DNA from: a virus
Reading direction: 5' to 3' (one strand)
IMG/VR virus record: IMGVR_UViG_3300012920_000113
Span: 1 to 35,908 of that record
Length of the DNA: 35,908 bases
The position numbers and the translations under genes are program-made. Shown in pieces: positions 25,069 through 31,651 of this stretch. Position 1 is the stretch's first letter; each line of letters starts with the position of its first letter. A model generated the notes under the pieces. That model was not told where the DNA came from. It saw only the letters and a program-made list of their open reading frames with translations, and made no database searches.

Positions 25069-25383
25069 TTAGAATGGTGGTTCAATGCCTTCATCTTCTT
25101 CTCCCACGTTTGTATTAAAATCTTCTTCAATATCTTCTTTAGGTTTTGGAACATAACACTCTATTTTAGTATAGAGGTATTTATTACCCGCCTTAGATAC
25201 TCTCTCCCATTGTGCTATACCAACTTGTACTTCTTCATTTGGTGACTCTTTAATTTGAGTTACAAATTCTTTAAGTAGTTCTTTGGTCATAGGTATTTTC
25301 CCAGTCCAATCAGGCTGTTGACTTCCAACCTTTTTAAAACCATTGATACCTACTGGTCCTTCAATTACTGCCTTATCATCCAT
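25069..25383 (-). CDS. SSB-like protein with acidic C-terminal tail
   Basis: 104 residues from ATG 25383, which has GAGGAG upstream; the longer frame to 25440 runs through the DUF1071 gene. The body has WTGKIPMTKELLKEFVTQIK and EEVQVGIAQWERVSKAGNKY, a pattern seen in small phage proteins beside annealing proteins. It ends in an acidic tail closing with DEGIEPPF, similar to the DDIPF tip by which SSBs recruit partners. ssDNA binding is inferred from tail, length and position between recombination genes. Confidence 0.5.
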   Translation of the reverse strand: MDDKAVIEGPVGINGFKKVGSQQPDWTGKIPMTKELLKEFVTQIKESPNEEVQVGIAQWERVSKAGNKYLYTKIECYVPKPKEDIEEDFNTNVGEEDEGIEPPF

Positions 25384-26044
25384 CGTTTTTCTCCTCAAGT
25401 GTTGCGATATACTCTTTGCAATAGTTATCAATATCTGCAAGCATATCAGGGTTTATAGATTCAAGTCTTTTTATAGACTTGCCATTGCTTTTATAATAGT
25501 TTTGCACTGACTCTCTAGTCTTATGTGTCTTTACTAAATTTTTGAATCCTTTAACAAAAGTATTTGCCCATCCAATATCTTCATCAACATCATTCTTTTG
25601 CACTTCTTGTTTAGTATCTTTTATATTATCTGAAGATACTTCATCTTGTGGTAAATCCTCATTTGCATAAATATAATGTCCTAGACCATATATGCCAAAA
25701 CATTTAGTTAAACACCTCTGCTTTGCAGTATTTATTTGAAAAGCATTAGGATTTATTATGGGTTTAAACCCAATAGATAAAGGCAATGATTGTGTCCTAG
25801 ACAAGTTACCTATATTAACTGTGCATCTAACCTCTGCACTACCGTCAGGCAAAGAAACATAGGGTAAACCATCTTCTGTTTCATAAAAACTAAATTGAAA
25901 TTCAGGATAGTATTGCATCATAATACCCCATGCCCACGCCCAAGAAAGATAAGTTAAACCTTGTTTTTCGTCTGTATGTTCATTTACATTTACAGCAGAC
26001 AAAGTTTTCCATACTTCTTCAAATGTATATTTTTGTTCATTCAT
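25376..26044 (-). CDS. single-strand annealing protein, DUF1071/Sak3 type
   Basis: 222 residues. LTYLSWAWAWGIMMQYYPEF, the DGSAEVRCTVNIG strand, NPNAFQINTAKQRCLTKCFG and IYGLGHYIYANEDLPQ are the core motifs of DUF1071, a Rad52-superfamily annealing family (Sak3). The C-terminal 80 residues are a separate helical extension (WANTFVKGFKNLVKTHKTRE). It should pair complementary ssDNA in phage recombination, with the exonuclease encoded just upstream. One base separates it from that gene. Confidence 0.87.
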   Translation of the reverse strand: MNEQKYTFEEVWKTLSAVNVNEHTDEKQGLTYLSWAWAWGIMMQYYPEFQFSFYETEDGLPYVSLPDGSAEVRCTVNIGNLSRTQSLPLSIGFKPIINPNAFQINTAKQRCLTKCFGIYGLGHYIYANEDLPQDEVSSDNIKDTKQEVQKNDVDEDIGWANTFVKGFKNLVKTHKTRESVQNYYKSNGKSIKRLESINPDMLADIDNYCKEYIATLEEKNDG

Positions 26045-26045
26045 T

Positions 26046-26813
26046 TTATACCCTCAGTTCTGAATTATAATTTTTGACTAATTTCCAATAGCTTAATAAA
26101 TAATTAAACATATCAGTATGTTTGGAATGTGACTCTTCATCCCATACATGACAAGCTATTACACCTGTTTCACTTCTATCAACAAAGATAGAAACTCTTT
26201 CAGCAGTATCAAAGCCACACCCTTGAGCATAAGCTGACAACTGCATACCATGTTCATCGTATACTAATCTCTTTGGGTCTTTGCCCTCAAGATTATCTTT
26301 TGTTTTAAAATCAACAAAGATACCGCTTTGTGAATACAAATCTATTTTGCCTCCATATCCTTGCTTTGCACAAAAAGAATCTTCTGCTATCCACACCTCA
26401 TTAGGATAGTGTTCATCTAACCAATCCTTAACGACCTCGTAAGGCTCTGTAACAATATCTGATACAAAACCTTGCTCTATCATTGCGTGTACCTCTGTGC
26501 CTCTCTCAGAGGCTTCCTTGCCTATCAAACTAGAATGATGTTTAATTCTAATAAGATAGTCCTCTAAGCTTTCATCTTCCTCTTTATCTAGTTCCATACA
26601 AGAATAAATAGTTTGTGACATCTTCCAGTTCTCAAGACCAGGTTTTGCCAACAAAGATAATACAGTTGTTACAGAGGGAACTAGATTTAGTTTCTTAGCA
26701 TCAGCTAATGTAGTATTTCTTTCTTTACCATTCTTGCCAACAACTGTATACATAGGAGTACCAGTTTGCGTATACCAGTGACCTGCTTCTGAAGTATATT
26801 TAGATTCACTCAT
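26046..26813 (-). CDS. PD-(D/E)XK exonuclease (RecB/Cas4-like)
   Basis: 255 residues from ATG 26813, which overlaps the previous stop as ATGA; a TTG at 26825 is possible. Motifs: KEASERGTEVHAMIEQG (motif with His), YGGKIDLYSQSGIFVDFKTK (Asp...Asp-x-Lys) and HGMQLSAYAQGCG (Gln...Tyr). These are the RecB-type nuclease motifs of phage 5'-3' exonucleases. No Cys cluster is visible, so the Cas4 Fe-S version is unlikely. It probably resects DNA ends for the annealing protein. Confidence 0.83.
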   Translation of the reverse strand: MSESKYTSEAGHWYTQTGTPMYTVVGKNGKERNTTLADAKKLNLVPSVTTVLSLLAKPGLENWKMSQTIYSCMELDKEEDESLEDYLIRIKHHSSLIGKEASERGTEVHAMIEQGFVSDIVTEPYEVVKDWLDEHYPNEVWIAEDSFCAKQGYGGKIDLYSQSGIFVDFKTKDNLEGKDPKRLVYDEHGMQLSAYAQGCGFDTAERVSIFVDRSETGVIACHVWDEESHSKHTDMFNYLLSYWKLVKNYNSELRV

Positions 26814-27055
26814 GCTATTCGCCAAACACCTACACCATCGTCAATCATCCTAACACTAAACTTTTTATGAGGATTCTTATGTGTATAACGTAAAACGTAA
26901 TTACTAATTATTTTCTTTTCTTGATATATTTTTGTTTTAGGTAATGCTATAGTAATACTTTGATTTACTTGCATTTCATGTAGAGGCAAATCATATTTAG
27001 GGGGTCTACCTCTTGATGCTGGAAGTGGAATACCATCTTCTATTTTAAAGTTCAT
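26810..27055 (-). CDS. first gene of the recombination operon (DUF7303-like)
   Basis: 81 residues. FKIEDGIPLPASRGRPPKYD then LPLHEMQVNQSITIALPKTK and a C-terminal FSVRMIDDGVGVWRI match small phage proteins with a IP.P..RGR..KYP...M..G.S pattern and a C-terminal R.....G.RVWR. I know these as DUF7303-type, from memory. Function unknown, possibly DNA-associated. GGAG precedes the ATG, and it is the first gene after promoter 27087-27115. Confidence 0.6.
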   Translation of the reverse strand: MNFKIEDGIPLPASRGRPPKYDLPLHEMQVNQSITIALPKTKIYQEKKIISNYVLRYTHKNPHKKFSVRMIDDGVGVWRIA

Positions 27056-27086
27056 AAATACTCCAATATTTAATTATGATTTAATT

Positions 27087-27115
27087 ATGTTAATTTAATG
27101 TATTGATAATGTCAA
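27087..27115 (-). promoter_or_regulatory. sigma70-type promoter of the recombination operon
   Basis: On the minus strand: -35 TTGACA (27110-27115), 17-bp spacer, -10 TAACAT (27087-27092). Expected start near 27080, giving a leader of about 25 nt with GGAG before ATG 27055. The -35 box is perfect. Confidence 0.75.
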
Positions 27116-27131
27116 TAATATGTTTTAATAT
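27103..27131 (+). promoter_or_regulatory. sigma70-type promoter, divergent, probably leaderless transcript
   Basis: -35 TTGATA (27103-27108), 17-bp spacer, -10 TAATAT (27126-27131). The next ATG begins at 27138, six bases after the -10, so transcription should start at or next to the start codon. The two -35 boxes of the divergent pair interlock in the inverted repeat TTGATAATGTCAA. Confidence 0.75.
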
Positions 27132-27137
27132 AATTTA

Positions 27138-27428
27138 ATGCAAACTAACTCACAGATAAACAGAGTCAAAAATTACTATCAAAGAATAGAGTTATCTGTA
27201 ATAAGACAAGCGATTCGTGATATGGCAAGCAAAGAGCCACAGAAAAACGAGGATGCTTTCAACTATTTTAAATCATCAGACTTTAAAACTTTATGTGTAA
27301 GGCACTCAATAGATAATGAGTTGTTTGTAAAAAGTATGGAACTACTTATTGACTATCCACTCATAACAAGAAAACGAGAAGTTAATAAGTTAGTTAAAGA
27401 GTTTAACAAAGAATTTAAAAACCCTTAG
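27138..27428 (+). CDS. small early protein, unrecognised, leaderless
   Basis: 96 residues, helical and basic: VKNYYQRIELSVIRQAIRDM, EDAFNYFKSSDFKTLCVRHS, then ITRKREVNKLVKEFNKEFKN. No family recognised; the charge pattern would suit a DNA-binding or host-takeover protein. No ribosome binding site is present and the promoter -10 ends six bases before the ATG. It is closed by its own terminator, so it is expressed separately from the primase. Confidence 0.6.
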   Translation: MQTNSQINRVKNYYQRIELSVIRQAIRDMASKEPQKNEDAFNYFKSSDFKTLCVRHSIDNELFVKSMELLIDYPLITRKREVNKLVKEFNKEFKNP

Positions 27429-27461
27429 TAACTTACTGTCTAGTAACTTACTAGGTTTTTT
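27417..27461 (+). terminator. rho-independent terminator after the first early gene
   Basis: AAAAACC plus TAGTAA pairs with TTACTA plus GGTTTTT (13 bp with a 2-nt CT bulge), followed by the T run. The direct repeat TAGTAACTTACT occurs twice inside it, allowing an alternative inner hairpin CTAGTAA/TTACTAG. Confidence 0.7.
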
Positions 27462-27509
27462 ATATATAGATTATATCTATTAAATAGATTATAACTATGG
27501 AGGAAAAAA

Positions 27510-29282
27510 ATGCAAGCACAGGAGATTATCAAATCTAAAGCCTACAATCTATCAAACGGACAACACAAAGTAGAGTGTCCCTTTTGTCAAAATGATAGAA
27601 AAAAACACAAGCACGATAAACCATTGTCTATCAAAAAAGAAGGACAAAAAATAGTGTATCATTGTCATCACTGTAACGAAAAAGGTATTTATGATGAGAG
27701 TTTTGGGAGAGGTATGAGTGTCGTAAAAAATGGTGAACAGCCTGGGCAGCCTGAAGCTGCGAAAAATAATATTCACCAGTGTATGAATTTTACTGAGCAA
27801 ACTGATGGTGCATCGTACGAATGGATAAAAGCTAGAGGATTAGATGTAGAGGTTGCCAAAAGTTGTGGAGTTCGTTTTGGAGAGTATAAAAACAGACCAG
27901 TTATAGGCTTTGATTTTAATAACGAAGAAGGTTTAGAGGCAGTAAAGTACAGGAGTGCTAATGGTTCTAAAAGTTTTTGGTGGGACGGTAATGCTAAAAA
28001 GCTATGGGGCAACAACGAGATAGTTGAAAATTTAGATACACTAGAGAATACAATTATTATTACAGAGGGGGAACTAGATACAGTAGCAATTAAAACTGCG
28101 TTTAAGGATTACGCTAATGTAGAGGTATACAGTGTTCCTAATGGTAGTCCAAGTAAAATTACTGACAACAAAGTAGACCCAAGCGAAGATGGTAGATTTA
28201 AATACGTATGGGAAGAAAGAGAAAAGTTTAAAGACAAACAAAAGATTATACTAGCTACAGATACAGACCATGCAGGGGATGTGCTTGCACACGAACTATC
28301 AAGAAGATTAAACAAGGCAAGATGCTATAGAGTTAATTATTTAGATTGCAAAGATGCCAACGAGTTGTTACAAAAACATGGTATTGAATCTACTATCAAA
28401 CAAGTATTAGATGCTGAACCTGTAGAAATACACGGACTAAACACAGTAGACCATTATGCTTTGGATGTTCAAAGTTTATATGACAAAGGACTACCTAGTG
28501 GTGTATCAACTGGTTACGAGTCACTTGATAAAATCTACACTGTTTCTACGGGTATGTTAAATATTGTTACAGGCTATCCAGGTGACGGCAAATCTGCATT
28601 TATAGACCAATTAATCGTAAATTTAGGTAAGCAACATGGTTGGAAAACTTGTTTTTGTTCGTTTGAAAAACCACCACAACTGCACGTGGTACAACTATCA
28701 CAAGTATTAGTGGGCAAACCTTTTTTTGAAGGGTTCAATGCACGTATGACACAAGAAGAAAAAGACTATGCGGAGGGTTGGATAAAAGAACATATCTTAT
28801 TTCAAGACTATCAAGACGGAGGTCTACCAACTATAGAGGCAATCCTAGAAAAAGGAGCAAGTGCTGTCATGCGTAGTGGCATTAGAGTCTTAGTTATAGA
28901 CCCATATAACTTTATACATAATGATTCTAAAAATGGGTTGGAGACTGACATGGTTTCAGAGATGTTGACTAAGGTTCAACTCTTTGCAAAACAACATGAC
29001 GTGCTTGTAATTTTTGTTGCACATCCTACAAAGCCATTTCAAAGAGACGGAAAAAAGAATGTATGCACAGGTGTTGATGTCGCTAAATCAATGGCTTGGT
29101 TTAGCAAAGCTGACATGGGGTTGACTGTCTATCGTGGAGATAGCGGGGTTGAGATACATAACTGGAAGTGTCGTTGGGGTTGGCAAGGTAGCTTGGGTAA
29201 TGTTAAGATGTCTTTCAATCCTATTAATGGGAGATATAAAGAGTTAGAGGAGGTTGAAGATAACTTTGACTGGAACTTTTAA
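27510..29282 (+). CDS. primase-helicase, T7 gp4-like
   Basis: 590 residues with AGGAGG-like GGAGG before the ATG. Zinc-binding primase domain: CPFC and CHHC around residues 18-57. TOPRIM core: IIITEGELDTVAIK and IILATDTDHAGDVLAHEL. RecA-type DnaB helicase: Walker A VTGYPGDGKSAFIDQL, Walker B VLVIDPYNFIH, then VIFVAHPTKP. It primes lagging-strand synthesis and unwinds DNA at the phage fork. The linker between zinc and TOPRIM domains contains a copy of the dispersed palindrome (27768). It overlaps the next gene by 29 bp. Confidence 0.93.
   Translation: MQAQEIIKSKAYNLSNGQHKVECPFCQNDRKKHKHDKPLSIKKEGQKIVYHCHHCNEKGIYDESFGRGMSVVKNGEQPGQPEAAKNNIHQCMNFTEQTDGASYEWIKARGLDVEVAKSCGVRFGEYKNRPVIGFDFNNEEGLEAVKYRSANGSKSFWWDGNAKKLWGNNEIVENLDTLENTIIITEGELDTVAIKTAFKDYANVEVYSVPNGSPSKITDNKVDPSEDGRFKYVWEEREKFKDKQKIILATDTDHAGDVLAHELSRRLNKARCYRVNYLDCKDANELLQKHGIESTIKQVLDAEPVEIHGLNTVDHYALDVQSLYDKGLPSGVSTGYESLDKIYTVSTGMLNIVTGYPGDGKSAFIDQLIVNLGKQHGWKTCFCSFEKPPQLHVVQLSQVLVGKPFFEGFNARMTQEEKDYAEGWIKEHILFQDYQDGGLPTIEAILEKGASAVMRSGIRVLVIDPYNFIHNDSKNGLETDMVSEMLTKVQLFAKQHDVLVIFVAHPTKPFQRDGKKNVCTGVDVAKSMAWFSKADMGLTVYRGDSGVEIHNWKCRWGWQGSLGNVKMSFNPINGRYKELEEVEDNFDWNF
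27768..27790. repeat. dispersed palindrome copy in the primase-helicase linker
   Basis: ATAATATTCACCAGTGTATG. In frame it encodes NNIHQCM, between the zinc and TOPRIM domains. Confidence 0.45.
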
Positions 29283-29781
29283 TGGATTACAAATCAATGA
29301 CATAGGCTCTCCCTATGTTCACAAACGTCATAAAGTTGGCGTGGTTAAGATTGGCAAAAGCAAAATGGGTCGTGCAGTGGTGTATGACCAACACTTAATA
29401 GACAATCTATACCTAGACAATCTAATAACAGATAGAGAACACATGATACTAGACAAGTATCTTTATATGATTGCAAAAAGTGGGGCGTTTTTACCATCGT
29501 GTTTTCCATCAGATATAAAAATATTCACTGGTGGATATAATTCTGAGCTTCTGCCAAGGTCTGTAATGTTAGTTAGAGTGCAAAGATTCTTGCGTGAAGA
29601 AACCAGTAATGCTTTGGAACAAAAGTTTTGGAAACTAATGATAAGAAATCCAAAGACTTACAACGATTTAGATGTAGCAGTAGTGCAAAGGTGTGGTAAT
29701 GCTTTACAAAGTTATTGGTATGTTAATCAACAGTCTCCTGTTTCATTGTTTCAGCAAGCGATTGCAAGCCAACCAATTTAA
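29254..29781 (+). CDS. unrecognised protein following the primase-helicase
   Basis: 175 residues from TTG 29254; the true start is unclear because there is no in-frame ATG early on. TTG 29266, 12 bases after GGAGG, or a GTG at VGVVKIG are alternatives. Visible segments: RHKVGVVKIGKSKMGRAVVY, DQHLIDNLYLDNLITDREHM and VMLVRVQRFLREETSNALEQ. No family recognised. A palindrome copy lies inside its codons (KIFTGGYN). Its 3' end overlaps the convergent ribbon-helix-helix gene by 59 bp. Confidence 0.55.
   Translation: MKITLTGTFNGLQINDIGSPYVHKRHKVGVVKIGKSKMGRAVVYDQHLIDNLYLDNLITDREHMILDKYLYMIAKSGAFLPSCFPSDIKIFTGGYNSELLPRSVMLVRVQRFLREETSNALEQKFWKLMIRNPKTYNDLDVAVVQRCGNALQSYWYVNQQSPVSLFQQAIASQPI
29517..29540. 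repeat. dispersed palindrome copy in the 29254 gene
   Basis: AAAATATTCACTGGTGGATA then TAA; encodes KIFTGGYN. Confidence 0.6.
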
Positions 29782-29968
29782 CCTCTTGACTATCAACTGA
29801 CTCATCTTCTACAGTTGTTGGTTCTGAATTAATAACAACATTATTTGCATCAGCCATGCTATGTATCATGTGGATTATTTGTTTATTTAGACTTCTATTT
29901 TCTTTTTTCGCTAGTGCGTGTGCTAGTTCGTAAGTCTCTTCTGCACATCTAATGTAAAGATTTTTCAT
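29723..29968 (-). CDS. ribbon-helix-helix type DNA-binding protein candidate
   Basis: 81 residues from ATG 29968 with AGGAG six bases upstream; a GTG one codon earlier is also possible. KNLYIRCAEETYELAHALAK then KENRSLNKQIIHMIHSMADA gives a short strand, helix, SLNKQI second helix: the Arc/MetJ layout. The C-terminal 40 residues are acidic. RHH dimers bind short palindromes, so it is a candidate reader of the dispersed CACYRGTG palindrome or regulator of its own operon. The fold call is by pattern only. Confidence 0.55.
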   Translation of the reverse strand: MKNLYIRCAEETYELAHALAKKENRSLNKQIIHMIHSMADANNVVINSEPTTVEDESVDSQEVKLVGLQSLAETMKQETVD

Positions 29969-30248
29969 CACTGTCTCCTTTAAAAACTATATCTATTTTA
30001 TCTTCTACTTTGCCAACAGCTACACTTTCCCTACCTACTTGCCAAAATTTACCTGTTTGTAAAGTTTCTATGGCGTGTGCCAAATAGTGTTCGTTAGCTA
30101 TCAACAAAGGGTTATCAAGTAAAGTAATAGCATAGGTCATAGCCTCTTGTTCAGTGTCAAACAACCAAACTCTATGTTTCCATTCTCCATAAGAATTGTA
30201 TTTATCACTAACGTCAATCTCAAAAGTGTGTCTGATTACAGCATACAT
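29949..30248 (-). CDS. small early protein, unrecognised, leaderless
   Basis: 99 residues: YAVIRHTFEIDVSDKYNSYG, EWKHRVWLFDTEQEAMTYAI, then a C-terminal KVEDKIDIVFKGDSDEKS. Mixed alpha/beta, no family recognised. An extended -10 (TGATATAAT, 30255-30263) ends six bases before the ATG, so the mRNA should be leaderless. A parS site lies just upstream of the promoter. It overlaps the RHH gene by 20 bp. Confidence 0.6.
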   Translation of the reverse strand: MYAVIRHTFEIDVSDKYNSYGEWKHRVWLFDTEQEAMTYAITLLDNPLLIANEHYLAHAIETLQTGKFWQVGRESVAVGKVEDKIDIVFKGDSDEKSLH

Positions 30249-30254
30249 ACAAAG

Positions 30255-30263
30255 ATTATATCA
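30255..30263 (-). promoter_or_regulatory. extended -10 promoter of the 30248-29723 operon
   Basis: Minus strand TGATATAAT is a perfect extended -10 element. The -35 region (ATTTCA at 17 bp) is weak. Six bases separate TATAAT from the ATG at 30248. Confidence 0.65.
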
Positions 30264-30287
30264 AAAAGCAAGCAAATTGAAATACAT

Positions 30288-30303
30288 TGTTCCACGTGAA
30301 ACA
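30288..30303. other. parS: parS centromere-like site (ParB binding site)
   Basis: The 16 bases read TGTTCCACGTGAAACA, a full match to the bacterial chromosomal parS consensus TGTTNCACGTGAAACA. Chromosomal ParB (a CTPase clamp) loads at this sequence and spreads. It lies in a non-coding stretch, just upstream of the 30248 promoter and next to the palindrome array. No parA or parB gene is visible in the window, so host ParB would be the reader. No second copy was found. A 16-bp exact match is very unlikely by chance in 36 kb. Confidence 0.85.
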
Positions 30304-30362
30304 CAATATCTAGTATTAAAAATCCTACTGCAACACAAGATACTGTGGTGTTGTCCTGCTCT

Positions 30363-30390
30363 AAAATATTTTCACTGGTGAATATAATTT
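30363..30390. repeat. dispersed palindrome copy, array member 1
   Basis: AAAATATTTTCACTGGTGAA then TATAATTT. Centre 113 bp from member 2. Confidence 0.75.
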
Positions 30391-30470
30391 GTTCCTATTC
30401 CAACATTACCATTTTTATAAATACGCATGCCTTGACAAACTCTACCGATTGCAGTGTTATGTGCCTTCGG

Positions 30471-30503
30471 GATTAAAAATATTTTCACTAGTGAATACTA
30501 ATC
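30471..30503. repeat. dispersed palindrome copy, array member 2 (33 bp, best defined)
   Basis: Bounded by GATTA and TAATC ends around the perfect core TTCACTAGTGAA. Thirty-three bp, a multiple of three, separating two in-frame fibre fragments and introducing TAG. Confidence 0.78.
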
Positions 30504-30581
30504 AGTCTTTCGTTGACCTACTGCTGTATTATCGTAACCTATCGCTGTGTTTTGTTGACCTCCATCTCCGTCATCTCCTAC

Positions 30582-30608
30582 AAAAAAATATTTTCACTGG
30601 TGATTAAG
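30582..30608. repeat. dispersed palindrome copy, array member 3
   Basis: AAAAATATTTTCACTGGTGA then TTAAG. Centre 109 bp from member 2. Confidence 0.75.
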
Positions 30609-30631
30609 AATTTAGTGGTTGGTTCTACAGA

Positions 30632-30671
30632 CATAAAAAAAGGGCAAAGACCTAGGGGGTTAGCTTTGCCC
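30632..30671 (-). terminator. strong rho-independent terminator of the small-gene operon
   Basis: AAAGGGCAAAG (30638-30648) pairs perfectly over 11 bp with CTTTGCCCTTT across a 14-nt loop. On the minus strand it is followed by seven or more T. It closes transcription from 31894 down to 30706. Confidence 0.88.
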
Positions 30672-30705
30672 TTTAGTTTCATTATGGAGGTAATGAAAAG
30701 CTTTA

Positions 30706-30912
30706 TTAGTTTAGTTTATCTTTTTTTAATTCGTTTGCAAGTTCATCTTGCAATGAGTTTAGTTGTGCTGTTAATAAGAATCTAGTTTCCTCTTGTGTTT
30801 TAATTACTTGCCCTAGTATTTTTATAAGACTTTCAGTTACAACAAGCCAGTTACTTAATGATTCATTAAGTAAATGTAAGACTTCTTTATCAACTTTTTT
30901 TAGTTTTAACAT
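30706..30912 (-). CDS. small coiled-coil protein
   Basis: 68 residues, one long amphipathic helix with heptad spacing: LKKVDKEVLHLLNESLSNWL, LIKILGQVIKTQEETRFLLT, NSLQDELANELKKDKL. The ATG is preceded by AGGAAAAAG. Last gene before the terminator. Its 5' end overlaps the upstream gene by 59 bp. Function unknown. Confidence 0.5.
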   Translation of the reverse strand: MLKLKKVDKEVLHLLNESLSNWLVVTESLIKILGQVIKTQEETRFLLTAQLNSLQDELANELKKDKLN

Positions 30913-31042
30913 TTTTCTTTTTCCTTTTCTTTGGTTTATCTAAATCAAGTGACTCAATAATCAAGTGACTTTTCATCCACTCGTTACTAACTCCTTGCTC
31001 GTTAAGTGCTTTCTTAAAAGCTTGTTCTATTTTTTTTGACAT
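30854..31042 (-). CDS. 62-residue lysine-rich peptide
   Basis: Starts at ATG 31042 with an ideal AAGGAG seven bases upstream, inside the last codons of the previous gene. Product: MSKKIEQAFKKALNEQGVSN then EWMKSHLIIESLDLDKPKKR followed by a run of Lys. The basic tail suggests nucleic-acid or host-protein binding. Overlap with the 30912 gene is long (59 bp), so its 3' end may be shared coding or one of the two may be spurious. The strong ribosome binding site favours this one. Confidence 0.5.
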
Positions 31043-31386
31043 AATTTCTCCTTTTGTTTTGGATATAAATAATCAGCATGATATTCTAAAGTGTCCCAAG
31101 AAATACCTAATTCTGCATCATGTTTTCTGTCTGCAAAATTTAATACTTCCAAACATTCATCATCATTTAAATCGGGTCTTATGTTTTTTACATCTTCTAT
31201 TTCCCAAATAATTGCTACAGAATTGCTATCATCATAACCATAACCATAGTTCTTTTTTTCTTTTACTATATTCCAAGCATTGTTTAATTCTTTTAGTGCT
31301 TTTTTATCAGAAGATATACCCTCTTCTGCATAAAACATTAAAGCATTTTCAACAATTTCAATAGCCTCTTTTACTTCTTTTGCCAT
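31027..31386 (-). CDS. 119-residue acidic early protein, unrecognised
   Basis: Starts at ATG 31386 behind GGGAG. Contents: VKEAIEIVENALMFYAEEGI, ALKELNNAWNIVKEKKNYGY and LNDDECLEVLNFADRKHDAE. All-helical and acidic, without membrane segments. No family recognised. It is coupled to the genes before (stop at 31389) and after (overlap 16 bp). Confidence 0.55.
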   Translation of the reverse strand: MAKEVKEAIEIVENALMFYAEEGISSDKKALKELNNAWNIVKEKKNYGYGYDDSNSVAIIWEIEDVKNIRPDLNDDECLEVLNFADRKHDAELGISWDTLEYHADYLYPKQKEKLCQKK

Positions 31387-31388
31387 AA

Positions 31389-31559
31389 TTATTGCTCCCT
31401 TATTTCAATATTTTTAATATGTGATTTATCTATTTCAAATAAATCTCCGCAAGTATTGTTATATTCTTTGATAAGTTCTTTAACGAATTCCTGTTTATTG
31501 TTAGCTTTTCTAACTGGATTAACTGTCCCCAGTTCAATAATACATTCAAATAATTTCAT
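31389..31559 (-). CDS. 56-residue small early protein
   Basis: MKLFECIIELGTVNPVRKAN then NKQEFVKELIKEYNNTCGDL: a short strand followed by a helix, in the style of small alpha/beta phage proteins. AGGGG lies before the ATG. Its start overlaps the stop of the 30-residue membrane gene (TAATG), and it ends two bases before the next ATG. Function unknown. Confidence 0.55.
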   Translation of the reverse strand: MKLFECIIELGTVNPVRKANNKQEFVKELIKEYNNTCGDLFEIDKSHIKNIEIREQ

Positions 31560-31651
31560 TATTTTCCCCTTATATTTTTTTCGTTTTTAATTATGAAAGC
31601 TATCAATACTATTGAAAGTATTGAGTAGCTAATTATTTCTATAGGTGTCAT
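31559..31651 (-). CDS. 30-residue single-TM membrane peptide
   Basis: MTPIEIISYSILSIVLIAFI then IKNEKNIRGK: one transmembrane helix with a basic tail, so probably N-out/C-in. AAGGAG is seven bases before the ATG, in the end of the upstream gene (TAAATG junction). The stop overlaps the next start. The tight coupling makes it convincing despite its length. A superinfection-exclusion or host-membrane role is possible but unproven. Confidence 0.6.
   Translation of the reverse strand: MTPIEIISYSILSIVLIAFIIKNEKNIRGK

Larger units (their letters stand above)
30363..30608 (-). pseudogene. tail-fibre repeat fragments separated by palindromic elements
   Basis: Read on the minus strand, one frame runs from the TGA of the palindrome at 30582 to the TGA of that at 30363. 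It encodes GGQQNTAIGYDNTAVGQRKTD, then TAG inside the 30471 element, then PKAHNTAIGRVCQGM and RIYKNGNVGIGTNYIHQ. NTAIG and GNVGIGT are hallmarks of trimeric tail-fibre repeats. The middle element is 33 bp (11 codons), so the two fragments stay in frame. There is no promoter, start codon or ribosome binding site. It looks like fibre-gene relics or silent cassettes, in a region of small early genes. A third, frame-shifted trace (DNTTVSCVAVG) lies at about 30310-30355. Confidence 0.55.
30249..30705. other. 457-bp region without an intact gene
   Basis: Holds, from left to right: the 30248 promoter, parS, a degenerate fibre trace, the three-member palindrome array with in-frame fibre fragments, and a strong minus-strand terminator. 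Plus-strand frames here have no ribosome binding site or coding character. Confidence 0.7.

Noticed and set aside
30196-30785. Plus-strand open frames across the palindrome array
   Set aside because: No ribosome binding site, they cross parS and the terminator, and the coding trace (NTAIG) is on the other strand.
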